6,476 bases of DNA, taken from positions 1 to 6,476 of the forward strand of contig JADFTO010000156.1 in NCBI GenBank assembly GCA_022560215.1, written 5' to 3'. This stretch comes from Pseudomonadota bacterium. Its GTDB lineage: Bacteria; Pseudomonadota; Alphaproteobacteria; Rhodospirillales; 2-02-FULL-58-16. The notes under the pieces were generated by a model that saw only the letters and a list, made by a program, of their open reading frames with translations, ran no database searches and was not told the origin of the DNA. Position numbers and translations under genes: made by a program. Positions 1 through 6,476 of the stretch are shown here, piece by piece (the stretch's first letter is position 1; every line of letters begins with the position of its first letter).

Positions 1-425
1 TACTTGGGGTTGCTGGCCCACCCCGCCATGAGGATTCCGTAGACCCCCATGGAGGAGATGGCGAAAAGGTAGAGAACGCCGACATTGATGTCGGCCAGGA
101 CCAGGCCCGGGCCGAAGGGAATCACCGCCCAGGCGACCAGGGCGAGAACGAAGGTCAGGCACGGGGCCAGGATGAAGACCACGCGGTTGGCGCCGCTCGG
201 GATTATGGTTTCCTTGAGGAACAGCTTGAGCCCGTCGGCGATGGGCTGGAGCAGGCCGAAGGGGCCGACCACGTTGGGCCCCCGGCGCAGTTGCATGGCG
301 CCGATGATCTTGCGTTCCGCGTAGGTCAGGTAGGCAACGGCCAGCAGGAGGGGCCCCACGATGACGACGATCTTGGTGGCGATCCAGAGCCCCGGAAGCG
401 CGTAGCCGAACCAGAATTCAACCAT
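1..425 (-). CDS. nuoH: NADH-quinone oxidoreductase subunit H, N-terminal part (cut by the window edge)
   Basis: Membrane subunit of complex I, homologous to mitochondrial ND1. It joins the peripheral arm to the membrane arm and forms part of the quinone entry channel. Only the first 141 codons are present; the frame is open and runs off the left edge. The ATG at 425-423 opens MVEFWFGYALPG. A first hydrophobic segment lies at about residues 10-34. It is followed by the conserved cytoplasmic loop: AERK at 36-39, MQLRRGPNVVGPFGLLQP at about 44-61, and an amphipathic stretch to about 72. Further membrane segments lie at about 82-103 and 114-136, ending in the family-typical GWASNPK. The start overlaps the nuoG stop by 8 bases (ATGGTTGA), which suggests coupled translation. 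The ribosome binding site is weak: an AGGA about 12 bases upstream. Family assignment is secure; full length cannot be judged. Confidence 0.97.
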   Translation of the reverse strand, partial: MVEFWFGYALPGLWIATKIVVIVGPLLLAVAYLTYAERKIIGAMQLRRGPNVVGPFGLLQPIADGLKLFLKETIIPSGANRVVFILAPCLTFVLALVAWAVIPFGPGLVLADINVGVLYLFAISSMGVYGILMAGWASNPK

Positions 426-2481
426 CGGTCCCGGTCTTCCTGTCATCGGCGCCGGCCAGCACATGGGAACATTCGGCCATGGTGACGGACGCCCGGCTGA
501 TGGGATCCGTCATGTAGAAGTTGGAGACCGGCGAGCGGAACGGGTCCGAGGAAATCCTGCCCTTGGCCCCGAAGGCGCCCCAGTTGGCGGGCTCCGGGCC
601 GTCGGCGGCGGCGAAACAGGGATTGGTGTCCTTCATGCGGCTTCGCACCTGATCCACCGTGTCGAAGGGAAGCGTCTTGCCCAGGACTTCCGAGAGCGCG
701 CGGATGATCCTCCAGTCCTCGCGCGCCTCGCCCGGCGGATGGACGGCCTGCCGGCCAACCTGGACCCTGCCCTCGGTGTTGACGTAGGGGGCGCTTTTCT
801 CGGTGTAGGCGGCGCCGGGCAGGATGACGTCGGCGCGATTGGCGCCGGCATCCCCGTGATGTCCCTGGTAGACGACGAAGGCGGAGCCTAAGCGATCCAT
901 GTCGATCTCGTCGGCGCCGAGCAGGTAGACCACGTCCATCCGGCCTCCTTCGGCGGCGTCCAGGATTCCCGCGGTATCGGCGCCGCCCTTGCCCGGCAGG
1001 AAGCGGAGGTCCATCCCGCCGACCCGGGCGGCGGCGGTATGGAGGACGTTGAAGCCGTTCCAGCCGTCGCCCACCATGCCGGTCTTCTCGGCCAAGTTGC
1101 GCGCCAGGTCGAGAACCGCCAAGCCGTCGTCCCGGGTCAGGGCGCCCTGACCCAGGATCAGCATGGGCCTGGCGGCCGACTCCAGGACCTTGGCGAAGCG
1201 GTGGCCCCCCGACACCAACAGATCCAGAATGTCCGGACCGCCGCCGAGATGGTCGTAGGGATAGGTCAGGTCCGCCTCGGGACCGATCACCCCTATGGGG
1301 AAGCCGCCCTCTACGTAGCGCTTGCGCAAGCGCGCGTTGAGGACCGGCGCCTCCAGGCGGGGGTTGGTGCCGACGAGCAGGCAGGCCCCCGCCTCGTCGA
1401 TGCCGGCGATGGTGGAGTTGAACAGGTAGGCGGCGCGGCTGGACGGGTCCAGCTTGGCGCCGTCCTGCCGGCAGTCCATGTTGGGCGAGCCCAGCTCCCC
1501 CATCAGGTCCTTCAGCGCCATCATGGATTCGCAGTCGGCCAGGTCGCCGGCCAAGGCGGCGACACGCATGGCGTCCACCCCCTTAAGCTTGGCGGCGATG
1601 CGGGAGAAAGCCTCGGCCCAGGTCGCCGGCTCGAGCTTGCCGTTGGTGCGCACATAGGGCCGGTCGAGGCGCTGCCGGAGCAGCCCGTCGCAGGCGAAAC
1701 GGGTCTTGTCCGAGATCCATTCCTCGTTCACGTCCTCGTTGAGCCGGGGAAGGACGCGCATGACCTGGGGCCCCCGGGCGTCGACGCGGATGTTGCAGCC
1801 CACGGCGTCCAGGACGTCGATGGTTTCGGTCTTCCTCAGCTCCCAGGAACGCGCGCTATAGGCGTAGGGCCCCGACGTCAGCGCCCCCACCGGGCAAAGG
1901 TCGATCATGTTGCCCGACAGCTCCGACGTCAGCGCCTTCTCCACGTAGGTGCCCACTTCCATGGTCTCGCCGCGGCCGGTGGCGCCCAGTTCGGGAACGC
2001 CGGCGACTTCCGTGGCGAAGCGGATGCAGCGCGTGCAGTGAATGCAGCGGGTCATGATGGTCTTGATCAGCGGTCCCAGATACTTTTCCTTCACCGCCCG
2101 CTTGCCTTCCCTGTAGCGGCTCCGGACCATCCCGTAGCCCATGGCCTGGTCCTGCAGGTCGCATTCGCCGCCCTGGTCGCAAATGGGGCAGTCCAGGGGA
2201 TGGTTGATGAGCAGGAATTCCATCACGCCCCTGCGCATCTTCTGCACCTTGGGCGTGTTGGTATGGATCACCATGCCGTCCGCCACCGGCATGGCGCAGG
2301 ACGCAATTGGCTTCGGCGCCCGTTCCATTTCCACCAGGCACATGCGGCAATTGCCGGCGATGGAAAGCCGTTCGTGATAGCAGAACCGGGGGATTTCGAT
2401 GCCCATCTTCTCGCAGGCCTGGAGGACCGACATCCCCTTCTCCACTTCCACTTCCATGCCGTCGATGGTGAGCTTGGGCAT
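418..2481 (-). CDS. nuoG: NADH-quinone oxidoreductase subunit G (75-kDa-type iron-sulfur subunit)
   Basis: Largest peripheral-arm subunit of complex I; it carries electrons from NuoF towards NuoI and NuoB. The predicted protein has 687 residues. An N-terminal ferredoxin-like domain binds the 2Fe-2S cluster N1b through C34, C45, C48 and C62. A NuoG-type segment binds N5 through H94, C98, C101 and C107 (CPICDQGGECDLQ). A 4Fe-4S module binds N4 through C146, C149, C152 and C196. From about residue 220 a molybdopterin-oxidoreductase-like fold follows, which in this family carries no molybdenum cofactor. Of the N7 ligands known in E. coli and Thermus, only C229 seems to remain, as expected for the mitochondrial/alphaproteobacterial type. 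I chose the ATG at 2481 over the in-frame ATG at 2505. It gives the usual MPKLTIDG start and has a GAGGAAG site 5 bases upstream. The 2505 start would overlap nuoF by 14 bases. Confidence 0.98.
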   Translation of the reverse strand: MPKLTIDGMEVEVEKGMSVLQACEKMGIEIPRFCYHERLSIAGNCRMCLVEMERAPKPIASCAMPVADGMVIHTNTPKVQKMRRGVMEFLLINHPLDCPICDQGGECDLQDQAMGYGMVRSRYREGKRAVKEKYLGPLIKTIMTRCIHCTRCIRFATEVAGVPELGATGRGETMEVGTYVEKALTSELSGNMIDLCPVGALTSGPYAYSARSWELRKTETIDVLDAVGCNIRVDARGPQVMRVLPRLNEDVNEEWISDKTRFACDGLLRQRLDRPYVRTNGKLEPATWAEAFSRIAAKLKGVDAMRVAALAGDLADCESMMALKDLMGELGSPNMDCRQDGAKLDPSSRAAYLFNSTIAGIDEAGACLLVGTNPRLEAPVLNARLRKRYVEGGFPIGVIGPEADLTYPYDHLGGGPDILDLLVSGGHRFAKVLESAARPMLILGQGALTRDDGLAVLDLARNLAEKTGMVGDGWNGFNVLHTAAARVGGMDLRFLPGKGGADTAGILDAAEGGRMDVVYLLGADEIDMDRLGSAFVVYQGHHGDAGANRADVILPGAAYTEKSAPYVNTEGRVQVGRQAVHPPGEAREDWRIIRALSEVLGKTLPFDTVDQVRSRMKDTNPCFAAADGPEPANWGAFGAKGRISSDPFRSPVSNFYMTDPISRASVTMAECSHVLAGADDRKTGTDG

Positions 2482-2486
2482 CGTCG

Positions 2487-2493
2487 CTTCCTC
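2487..2493 (-). promoter_or_regulatory. Ribosome binding site of nuoG
   Basis: On the minus strand this reads GAGGAAG, 5 bases before the ATG at 2481. It overlaps the nuoF TGA stop (2494-2492), so the end of nuoF supplies the initiation signal for nuoG. This site decides between the two candidate nuoG starts. Confidence 0.75.
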
Positions 2494-3781
2494 AGGCCGC
2501 TTCATCGGCCCGCGCCGCCTGGTAGTCGGCGATGCGGCGTTCCAGCTCGGGGCGGAAATGGCGGATCAGGCCCTGGATGGGCCAGGCGGCGGCGTCGCCG
2601 AGGGCGCAGATGGTGTGGCCTTCCACCTGGCGCGTGATGTCGTCCAGGATGTCGATTTCCTCGACGCTGGCGTTGCCCGTCACCATGCGTTCCATCATCC
2701 GCCACATCCAGCCCGTTCCCTCGCGGCAGGGCGTGCACTGGCCGCAGCTTTCGTGCTTGTAGAAGCGGGAAAAGCGGGCGATGGCGCGGATGATGTCGGT
2801 GGACTTATCGAGGACGATGACCGCCGCCGTGCCCAGGCCCGTCTGGCATTCACGGCAGGAATCGAAGTCCAGGTTGAGGCCGTCGCAGACGGACTTCGGC
2901 ACCAGGGGCACCGACGAGCCCCCCGGAATCACCGCCAGCAGGTTGTCCCAGCCGCCCCGCACGCCGCCGCAATGGGTCTCGATGAGCTTGCGCAAGGGGA
3001 TTCCCATCTCCTCTTCCACTGTGCACGGGTTGTTGACGTGGCCGGAGATGCAGAACAGCCTGGTGCCGGAATTATTGGGGCATCCCAGGCCCTCGAACCA
3101 GGCGGCCCCGCGGCGCAGGATGGCCGGCACCACGGCGATGGTTTCCACGTTGTTGACCGTCGTCGGACAGCCGTAAAGCCCGACGTTGGCCGGGAACGGG
3201 GGCTTCACCCGGGGCTGGCCCTTGCGGCCTTCCAGGCTCTGGATGAGGGCGCTTTCCTCGCCGCAGATGTAGGCCCCGGCGCCGAGATGAATGTGCATGT
3301 CGAAGTCCCAGCCGGTGCCGCAGGCGTCCTTGCCGATCAATCCGGCGTCGCGGGCTTCGTCCATGGCCCGCTGCAGGGCCTCGTGCTCGCGGTGGAACTC
3401 GCCGCGGACGTAGACGTAGGCGGTATGGGCGCCGATGGCCAGGCCGGCCATCAGGCTGCCTTCGATCAGCTTGTGGGGCTCGTTGCGCAGGATCTCCCGG
3501 TCCTTGCAGGTGCCGGGCTCCCCCTCGTCGGCGTTGATCACCAGATAATGGGGCCGATGCAGGATGCCCTCGATCATGAACGACCACTTCATGCCGGTGC
3601 CGAAACCGGCGCCGCCGCGGCCGCGCAGGCCCGAGTTCTTGATCTCGTCGATGATCCACTGGCTGCCCTTATTCAGGTAAGTCGCGGTCTTGTCCCAGTC
3701 GCCGCGCGAACGGGCGCCCTCCAGGCCCGCGACCCCCTGGCCGTAGATGTTGGTGAAAATCCTGTCCTCGTCCTTGAGCAT
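2492..3781 (-). CDS. nuoF: NADH-quinone oxidoreductase subunit F (51-kDa-type, NADH/FMN-binding)
   Basis: Entry point of complex I: it oxidises NADH with FMN and passes electrons to the 4Fe-4S cluster N3. The predicted protein has 429 residues, normal for the family. The glycine-rich nucleotide-binding loop GRGGAGF is at 54-60, and NADEGEPGTCKDR, part of the FMN/NADH site, at 83-95. The first family signature GAGAYICGEESALIQS is at 167-182. The second, ESCGQCTPCREG, is at 344-355 and supplies C346, C349 and C352 to N3; C392 (TICALGD) is the fourth ligand. The ATG at 3781 shares its A with the nuoE stop (TGATG) and gives the expected MLKDEDRIF start. The frame stays open upstream to 4099, but those extra residues are an arginine-rich shadow of nuoE. 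Oddities: G61 where proline is usual after GRGGAGF, Q181 where Glu or Asn is usual, and a CREC (C309, C312) before QTGLGTAA. Confidence 0.98.
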   Translation of the reverse strand: MLKDEDRIFTNIYGQGVAGLEGARSRGDWDKTATYLNKGSQWIIDEIKNSGLRGRGGAGFGTGMKWSFMIEGILHRPHYLVINADEGEPGTCKDREILRNEPHKLIEGSLMAGLAIGAHTAYVYVRGEFHREHEALQRAMDEARDAGLIGKDACGTGWDFDMHIHLGAGAYICGEESALIQSLEGRKGQPRVKPPFPANVGLYGCPTTVNNVETIAVVPAILRRGAAWFEGLGCPNNSGTRLFCISGHVNNPCTVEEEMGIPLRKLIETHCGGVRGGWDNLLAVIPGGSSVPLVPKSVCDGLNLDFDSCRECQTGLGTAAVIVLDKSTDIIRAIARFSRFYKHESCGQCTPCREGTGWMWRMMERMVTGNASVEEIDILDDITRQVEGHTICALGDAAAWPIQGLIRHFRPELERRIADYQAARADEAA

Positions 3782-4380
3782 CAGGAGTCGCCGTCCTTCA
3801 ACGTGGTCAACCCGCCGGCGGGCTCGCAGCCCTTGCGGCCGTTCTGGGGGCCGGGGCGGGGGACGCCCCCGTTCTTCAGGAGGGCGAGAATGGATTCGGT
3901 GCTTTCGGCGTCCAGATCCTCGTAGTAATCGTCGCCGATTTTCATCATCGGGGCATTGACGCAGGCGCCCTGGCATTCCACCTCGCCCAAGGTGAACATG
4001 CCGTCTTCGGAGGTCTCGCCGAAGTCGATGCCGAGCACCCGGCGGCAGGTGTCGACAACGGCATCGCTTCCCCTGAGCCAGCAGGGCACGTTGGTGCACA
4101 CCTCGACATGGTGCCGGCCCACGGGTTGAAGGTTGTACATGGTGTAGAAGGTGGCCACCTCGTAGACGCGGATGACCGGCATGTCCAGCATGCCGGCCAC
4201 GCAGTCCATGGCCTCCTTGGTCAGCCAGCCTTCGTTCTGGCGCTGGGCCAGGTCCAGGAGCGGCATCACCGCGCTGGCCTGACGGCTGTCGGGATACTTG
4301 GCGATGAAGGCCTTCACCAATTTCGCGTTGGCGGGCGAAAAGGCGAAGGACGGCGCGTCGGTTCCTGTCTCTCTGCTCAA
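3781..4380 (-). CDS. nuoE: NADH-quinone oxidoreductase subunit E (24-kDa-type, 2Fe-2S)
   Basis: Peripheral-arm subunit with a thioredoxin-like ferredoxin fold. It holds the 2Fe-2S cluster N1a beside the FMN of NuoF. The predicted protein has 199 residues. The helical N-terminal part contains YPDSRQASAVMPLLDLAQ (29-46) and GWLTKEAM (51-58), then VIRVYEVATFYTMYNLQPVG (69-88). The N1a ligands are C95 and C100 (VCTNVPC), and C136 and C140 (ECQGAC). Gln137 replaces the Leu/Met usual between the last two ligands. A C-terminal tail of about 30 residues, rich in Gly, Pro and Lys, extends past the conserved core; such tails vary in length among alphaproteobacteria. No ATG or GTG lies near the expected start. 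The TTG at 4380 fits best: it overlaps the nuoD TGA by 4 bases (TTGA) and gives MSRETGTDAPSFAFSP. The subunit identity is secure; the start is likely but not certain. Confidence 0.95.
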   Translation of the reverse strand: MSRETGTDAPSFAFSPANAKLVKAFIAKYPDSRQASAVMPLLDLAQRQNEGWLTKEAMDCVAGMLDMPVIRVYEVATFYTMYNLQPVGRHHVEVCTNVPCWLRGSDAVVDTCRRVLGIDFGETSEDGMFTLGEVECQGACVNAPMMKIGDDYYEDLDAESTESILALLKNGGVPRPGPQNGRKGCEPAGGLTTLKDGDS

Positions 4381-5555
4381 CGGTCTATCTCGCCGAAAAC
4401 GACGTCCAGGGAGCCGATGTTGGCGACCACGTCGGCCAGCATGTGCCCCTTGGAGAGGAATTCCAGGGCCTGGAGATGGGCGAATCCCGGCGCCCGGATC
4501 TTGCAGCGGTAGGGCTTGTTGGTGCCGTCGGAAACCAGGTAGACGGCGAATTCGCCCTTCGGCGCCTCGACCGCCGTATAGGTCTCGCCGGCCGGCACGT
4601 GATAGCCCTCGGTGTAGAGCTTGAAGTGATGGATCAGGGCCTCCATGGAATGCTTCATGTCGGCCCGGGACGGCGGCGAGACTTTCCGGTCGTCCGTCTT
4701 GCAGAGCCCGCCCGGAATGTCGGCCACGCATTGCTTGATGATCCGGAGGCTTTGGCGCATTTCATGGATGCGAATGAGATAACGGTCGTAACAATCGCCA
4801 TGCTTGCCGATGGGGATGTCGAATTCCATTTTGTCGTAAACGTCATAAGGCTGGGCCTTGCGCAAATCCCAGGGAACCCCGGCGGCGCGCAAGTTAGGCC
4901 CGGTGAACCCCCAATCGAAACACTGTTCCGCCGTTATGACGCCGATGTCGACGGTCCGTTGCTTGAAGATGCGGTTCTCCGTCAGCAGCGTTTCGCAGTC
5001 GTCGATCATCTGGGGGAACGCCTCGGCCCAGGCCCCGATATCGTCGAGAAGGTCCGCCGACACGTCCTTGGCGACGCCGCCGGGGCGGAAATAATTCATG
5101 TGCATGCGGGCGCCGGAGGCACGCTCGCAGAATTCCATCAGCTTCTCGCGGTCCTCGAACATCCACAGCATCGGCGTCATGGCGCCGATGTCCATGGCAA
5201 AGGCACAGACCGAAAAGATGTGGTTCAGCACCCGGCCGATCTCGGCGAAGAGCACCCGGATGTACTGGCCCCGGGGCGGAACCTCCAGCCCCATCAGTTT
5301 TTCCACCGCCAGCGCGAACGCGTGTTCCTGGTTCTGGGGCGCGACGTAATCCAGACGGTCGAAATAAGGTATCGCCTGGAGGTAGTTCTTGTGCTCGATG
5401 AGCTTTTCCGTGCCCCGGTGCAGCAGGCCGATGTGCGGGTCCGCTCTTTCCACCACCTCGCCATCCATTTCCAGGACCAGGCGCAGCACCCCGTGGGCCG
5501 AGGGATGCTGAGGGCCGAAATTGAGATTGAAATTCCTGATTTGTATTTCGGCCAT
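4377..5555 (-). CDS. nuoD: NADH-quinone oxidoreductase subunit D (49-kDa-type)
   Basis: Peripheral-arm subunit descended from the large subunit of NiFe hydrogenases. With NuoB it forms the quinone-binding pocket near cluster N2. The protein has 392 residues, the usual length for a stand-alone NuoD. GPQHPSAHGVLRL at 14-26 contains H21, and PYFDRLDYVA at 63-72 contains Y70. By ungapped alignment from memory these match the quinone-contacting His59 and Tyr108 of the bovine 49-kDa subunit. The family signature LHRGTEKLIEHK is at 45-56. The C terminus ends in VVFGEIDR, as is typical. It lacks the hydrogenase Cys pairs that bind nickel, as expected for complex I. The ATG at 5555 shares its A with the nuoC stop (TGATG) and has a strong ribosome binding site inside the end of nuoC. 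Confidence 0.98.
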   Translation of the reverse strand: MAEIQIRNFNLNFGPQHPSAHGVLRLVLEMDGEVVERADPHIGLLHRGTEKLIEHKNYLQAIPYFDRLDYVAPQNQEHAFALAVEKLMGLEVPPRGQYIRVLFAEIGRVLNHIFSVCAFAMDIGAMTPMLWMFEDREKLMEFCERASGARMHMNYFRPGGVAKDVSADLLDDIGAWAEAFPQMIDDCETLLTENRIFKQRTVDIGVITAEQCFDWGFTGPNLRAAGVPWDLRKAQPYDVYDKMEFDIPIGKHGDCYDRYLIRIHEMRQSLRIIKQCVADIPGGLCKTDDRKVSPPSRADMKHSMEALIHHFKLYTEGYHVPAGETYTAVEAPKGEFAVYLVSDGTNKPYRCKIRAPGFAHLQALEFLSKGHMLADVVANIGSLDVVFGEIDR

Positions 5556-6202
5556 CAGGAACCCCCTTTCCCATCGGCTGCTTTTTCGCCGGCAGAGTCA
5601 CCTTCAAACGCTTTCTCGTCACCGGGAAGCAGTCTTTGGACGCCTTCCCAGGGGCTGAGGAAATCGAAGTTGCGGAATTCCTGCGTCAGCTTCACCGGTT
5701 CGTAGACGACTCGTTTCTGTTCTTCGTCGTAGCGGACCTCGACGTACCCGGTGAGCGGAAAATCCTTGCGCATGGGGTGGCCTTCGAAACCGTAATCGGT
5801 GAGGATGCGGCGCAGGTCGGGATGATCGGAAAAATAAACACCGTAAAGGTCCCAGACTTCACGTTCCCACCAGTTGGCGGAACTGAAGACGCCCGTGACC
5901 GACGGCACGGGCGTTTCTTCGTCCGTCGTCACCTTGACCCGGATGCGGTTGTTGTTGGTCAGGCTAAGCAGATTGTAGACGACCTCGAAACGGGGTTCGC
6001 GCTCGGGAAAATCGACGCCGCAAACGTCGACCAGCTGCTTGAACCGGCAATTGACGTCATCGCGCAGGAAAATCAACACCTTGACGATGCCTTCGGGCCG
6101 GACCGAAAGCATCAGCTCGCCATAGGCGAAATCCCTTCCCAGCACGTCTTTTGGCAACTGGCCGGAGATATATTCACCGAGGTCTTGAAGAGCTAAATCC
6201 AT
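5555..6202 (-). CDS. nuoC: NADH-quinone oxidoreductase subunit C (30-kDa-type)
   Basis: Peripheral-arm subunit of complex I without cofactors; it packs against NuoD and is needed for assembly and stability. The protein has 215 residues from the ATG at 6202. The family signature runs through 113-149: EREVWDLYGVYF, then HPDLRRILTDYGF, then GHPMRKDFPL. Upstream lies a typical alpha/beta domain with DVCGVDFPERE at 59-69. The final 22 or so residues, after about 193, are charged and Gly/Ala-rich and probably disordered. An in-frame TTG at 6223 would add seven residues (MIPAAGT) but has no ribosome binding site. The ATG has a modest GCGGGA just upstream and gives the usual family start, so I prefer it. 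nuoC is separate from nuoD here, unlike the nuoCD fusion of enteric bacteria. Confidence 0.97.
   Translation of the reverse strand: MDLALQDLGEYISGQLPKDVLGRDFAYGELMLSVRPEGIVKVLIFLRDDVNCRFKQLVDVCGVDFPEREPRFEVVYNLLSLTNNNRIRVKVTTDEETPVPSVTGVFSSANWWEREVWDLYGVYFSDHPDLRRILTDYGFEGHPMRKDFPLTGYVEVRYDEEQKRVVYEPVKLTQEFRNFDFLSPWEGVQRLLPGDEKAFEGDSAGEKAADGKGGS
5561..5569 (-). promoter_or_regulatory. Ribosome binding site of nuoD
   Basis: On the minus strand this reads AAAGGGGGT, 5 bases before the nuoD ATG and close to the AAGGAGGT consensus. It is formed by the last nuoC codons (Lys-Gly-Gly-Ser), so the nuoC tail also serves as the nuoD initiation signal. Confidence 0.7.
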
Positions 6203-6248
6203 GGTTCCCGCTGCCGGTATCAATGTCGTTCGGAAGGCGCCTTAGGGC
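6203..6248 (-). other. nuoB-nuoC spacer, the longest non-coding stretch in the window
   Basis: These 46 bases separate the nuoB stop from the preferred nuoC start. They hold a weak GCGGGA ribosome-binding-like stretch next to the ATG and a perfect 10-base palindrome, AAGGCGCCTT, at 6234-6243. The palindrome leaves no loop and no U-tract follows, so it is not a terminator. No promoter is recognisable. Confidence 0.6.
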
Positions 6249-6476
6249 CTACCAGCGCCAGAGTGTTCCGGTCCTGTTTATCTTCTTTTGCAGTTGCAGA
6301 ATTCCGTATACCAAAGCCTCGGCGGTGGGCGGGCATCCGGGAACAAAGATATCAACCGGCACCACCCGGTCGCAACCGCGGACGACAGAGTACGAATAAT
6401 GGTAATAACCGCCGCCGTTGGCGCACGATCCCATGGATATGACGTAACGGGGCTCGGCAATCTGGTCGTAGACCTT
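6249..6476 (-). CDS. nuoB: NADH-quinone oxidoreductase subunit B, C-terminal part (cut by the window edge)
   Basis: Peripheral-arm subunit (PSST/20-kDa type) that holds 4Fe-4S cluster N2, the last carrier before quinone. Only the final 75 codons and the TAG stop are present; the start lies beyond the right edge. The fragment opens with KVYDQIAEPRYVISMGSCAN, then has YYHYSYSVVRGCDRVVPVD and VPGCPPTAEAL. Its Cys18 (GSC) and Cys48 (PGCPP) are two of the N2 ligands; the adjacent Cys pair supplying the others should lie upstream, outside the window. The tail LQKKINRTGTLWRW is of the alphaproteobacterial kind. The codon phase is continuous to the edge, with no sign of a frameshift. nuoB is the first gene of the set seen here, and nuoA is expected upstream. 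Confidence 0.97.
   Translation of the reverse strand, partial: KVYDQIAEPRYVISMGSCANGGGYYHYSYSVVRGCDRVVPVDIFVPGCPPTAEALVYGILQLQKKINRTGTLWRW

Noticed and set aside
1039..2637. A 532-codon open frame on the plus strand opposite nuoG and the end of nuoF
   Set aside because: Antisense shadow caused by high GC and biased third codon positions. The product is low-complexity, rich in His, Ala, Gly and Val, with no recognisable domain, while the minus strand encodes a full NuoG with every cluster motif.
2399..3925. A 508-codon plus-strand open frame opposite nuoF
   Set aside because: Same cause: it mirrors nuoF, has no family motif and overlaps the other antisense frame. Its length alone is not evidence in DNA of this composition.
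3782..4099. Upstream extension of the nuoF frame by 106 residues
   Set aside because: The extra residues are an arginine-rich out-of-frame reading of nuoE. The ATG at 3781 gives the expected NuoF N terminus.
4381..4731. Upstream extension of the nuoE frame into nuoD
   Set aside because: The added residues are an out-of-frame reading of the nuoD 3' end and resemble no NuoE N terminus.
4443..5705. A 420-codon plus-strand open frame opposite nuoD and the end of nuoC
   Set aside because: Antisense shadow of a highly conserved gene; no start signal and no recognisable protein family.
6234..6243. Palindrome AAGGCGCCTT between nuoB and nuoC, considered as terminator or operator
   Set aside because: It has no loop to form a hairpin, no following U-tract, and lies inside an operon whose genes must be co-expressed. 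A single 10-base palindrome in GC-rich DNA is expected by chance.
1..6476. Search for a novel system, mobile element, repeat array or RNA gene
   Set aside because: The window is explained from edge to edge by seven ordinary complex I genes, with no insertion, extra gene, repeat or leftover non-coding region long enough to hold another element.

Overview
This window is the middle of a respiratory complex I (proton-pumping NADH:quinone oxidoreductase, type I NADH dehydrogenase) operon. All of it lies on the minus strand, so transcription runs from right to left. In that direction the order is nuoB (3' end only, at the right edge), nuoC, nuoD, nuoE, nuoF, nuoG and nuoH (5' part only, at the left edge). 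No other genes, RNA genes, mobile elements, repeats or CRISPR arrays were found. The sequence is coding from edge to edge, apart from a 46-base gap between nuoB and nuoC and a 10-base gap between nuoF and nuoG.

The organism is most likely an alphaproteobacterium, perhaps of the Rhodospirillales type. The DNA is GC-rich. nuoC and nuoD are separate genes, not the nuoCD fusion of enterics. The proteins closely follow the mitochondrial/alphaproteobacterial pattern: NuoG lacks the ligand set for the extra cluster N7, and the NuoG, NuoD and NuoF motifs read almost like their mitochondrial counterparts. Assignment below class level is an inference.

The genes cover the whole electron path of the peripheral arm except NuoI. 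NuoF binds NADH and FMN and holds cluster N3. NuoE holds N1a. NuoG holds N1b, N4 and N5. NuoB (ligands partly in the window) holds N2. NuoD and NuoB form the quinone pocket, together with the membrane subunit NuoH. NuoC is a structural neighbour of NuoD. NuoA should lie just beyond the right edge, and NuoI with the antiporter-like membrane subunits beyond the left edge.

The genes are tightly packed. nuoC/nuoD and nuoE/nuoF share a TGATG stop/start, nuoD/nuoE overlap by 4 bases at a TTG start, nuoG/nuoH overlap by 8, and the nuoG ribosome binding site is built into the nuoF stop. This points to one polycistronic message with translational coupling. I see no previously undescribed system here. 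The observations reported are small: a few unusual residues at signature positions of NuoE and NuoF, start-codon questions, and long antisense open frames that codon bias explains.
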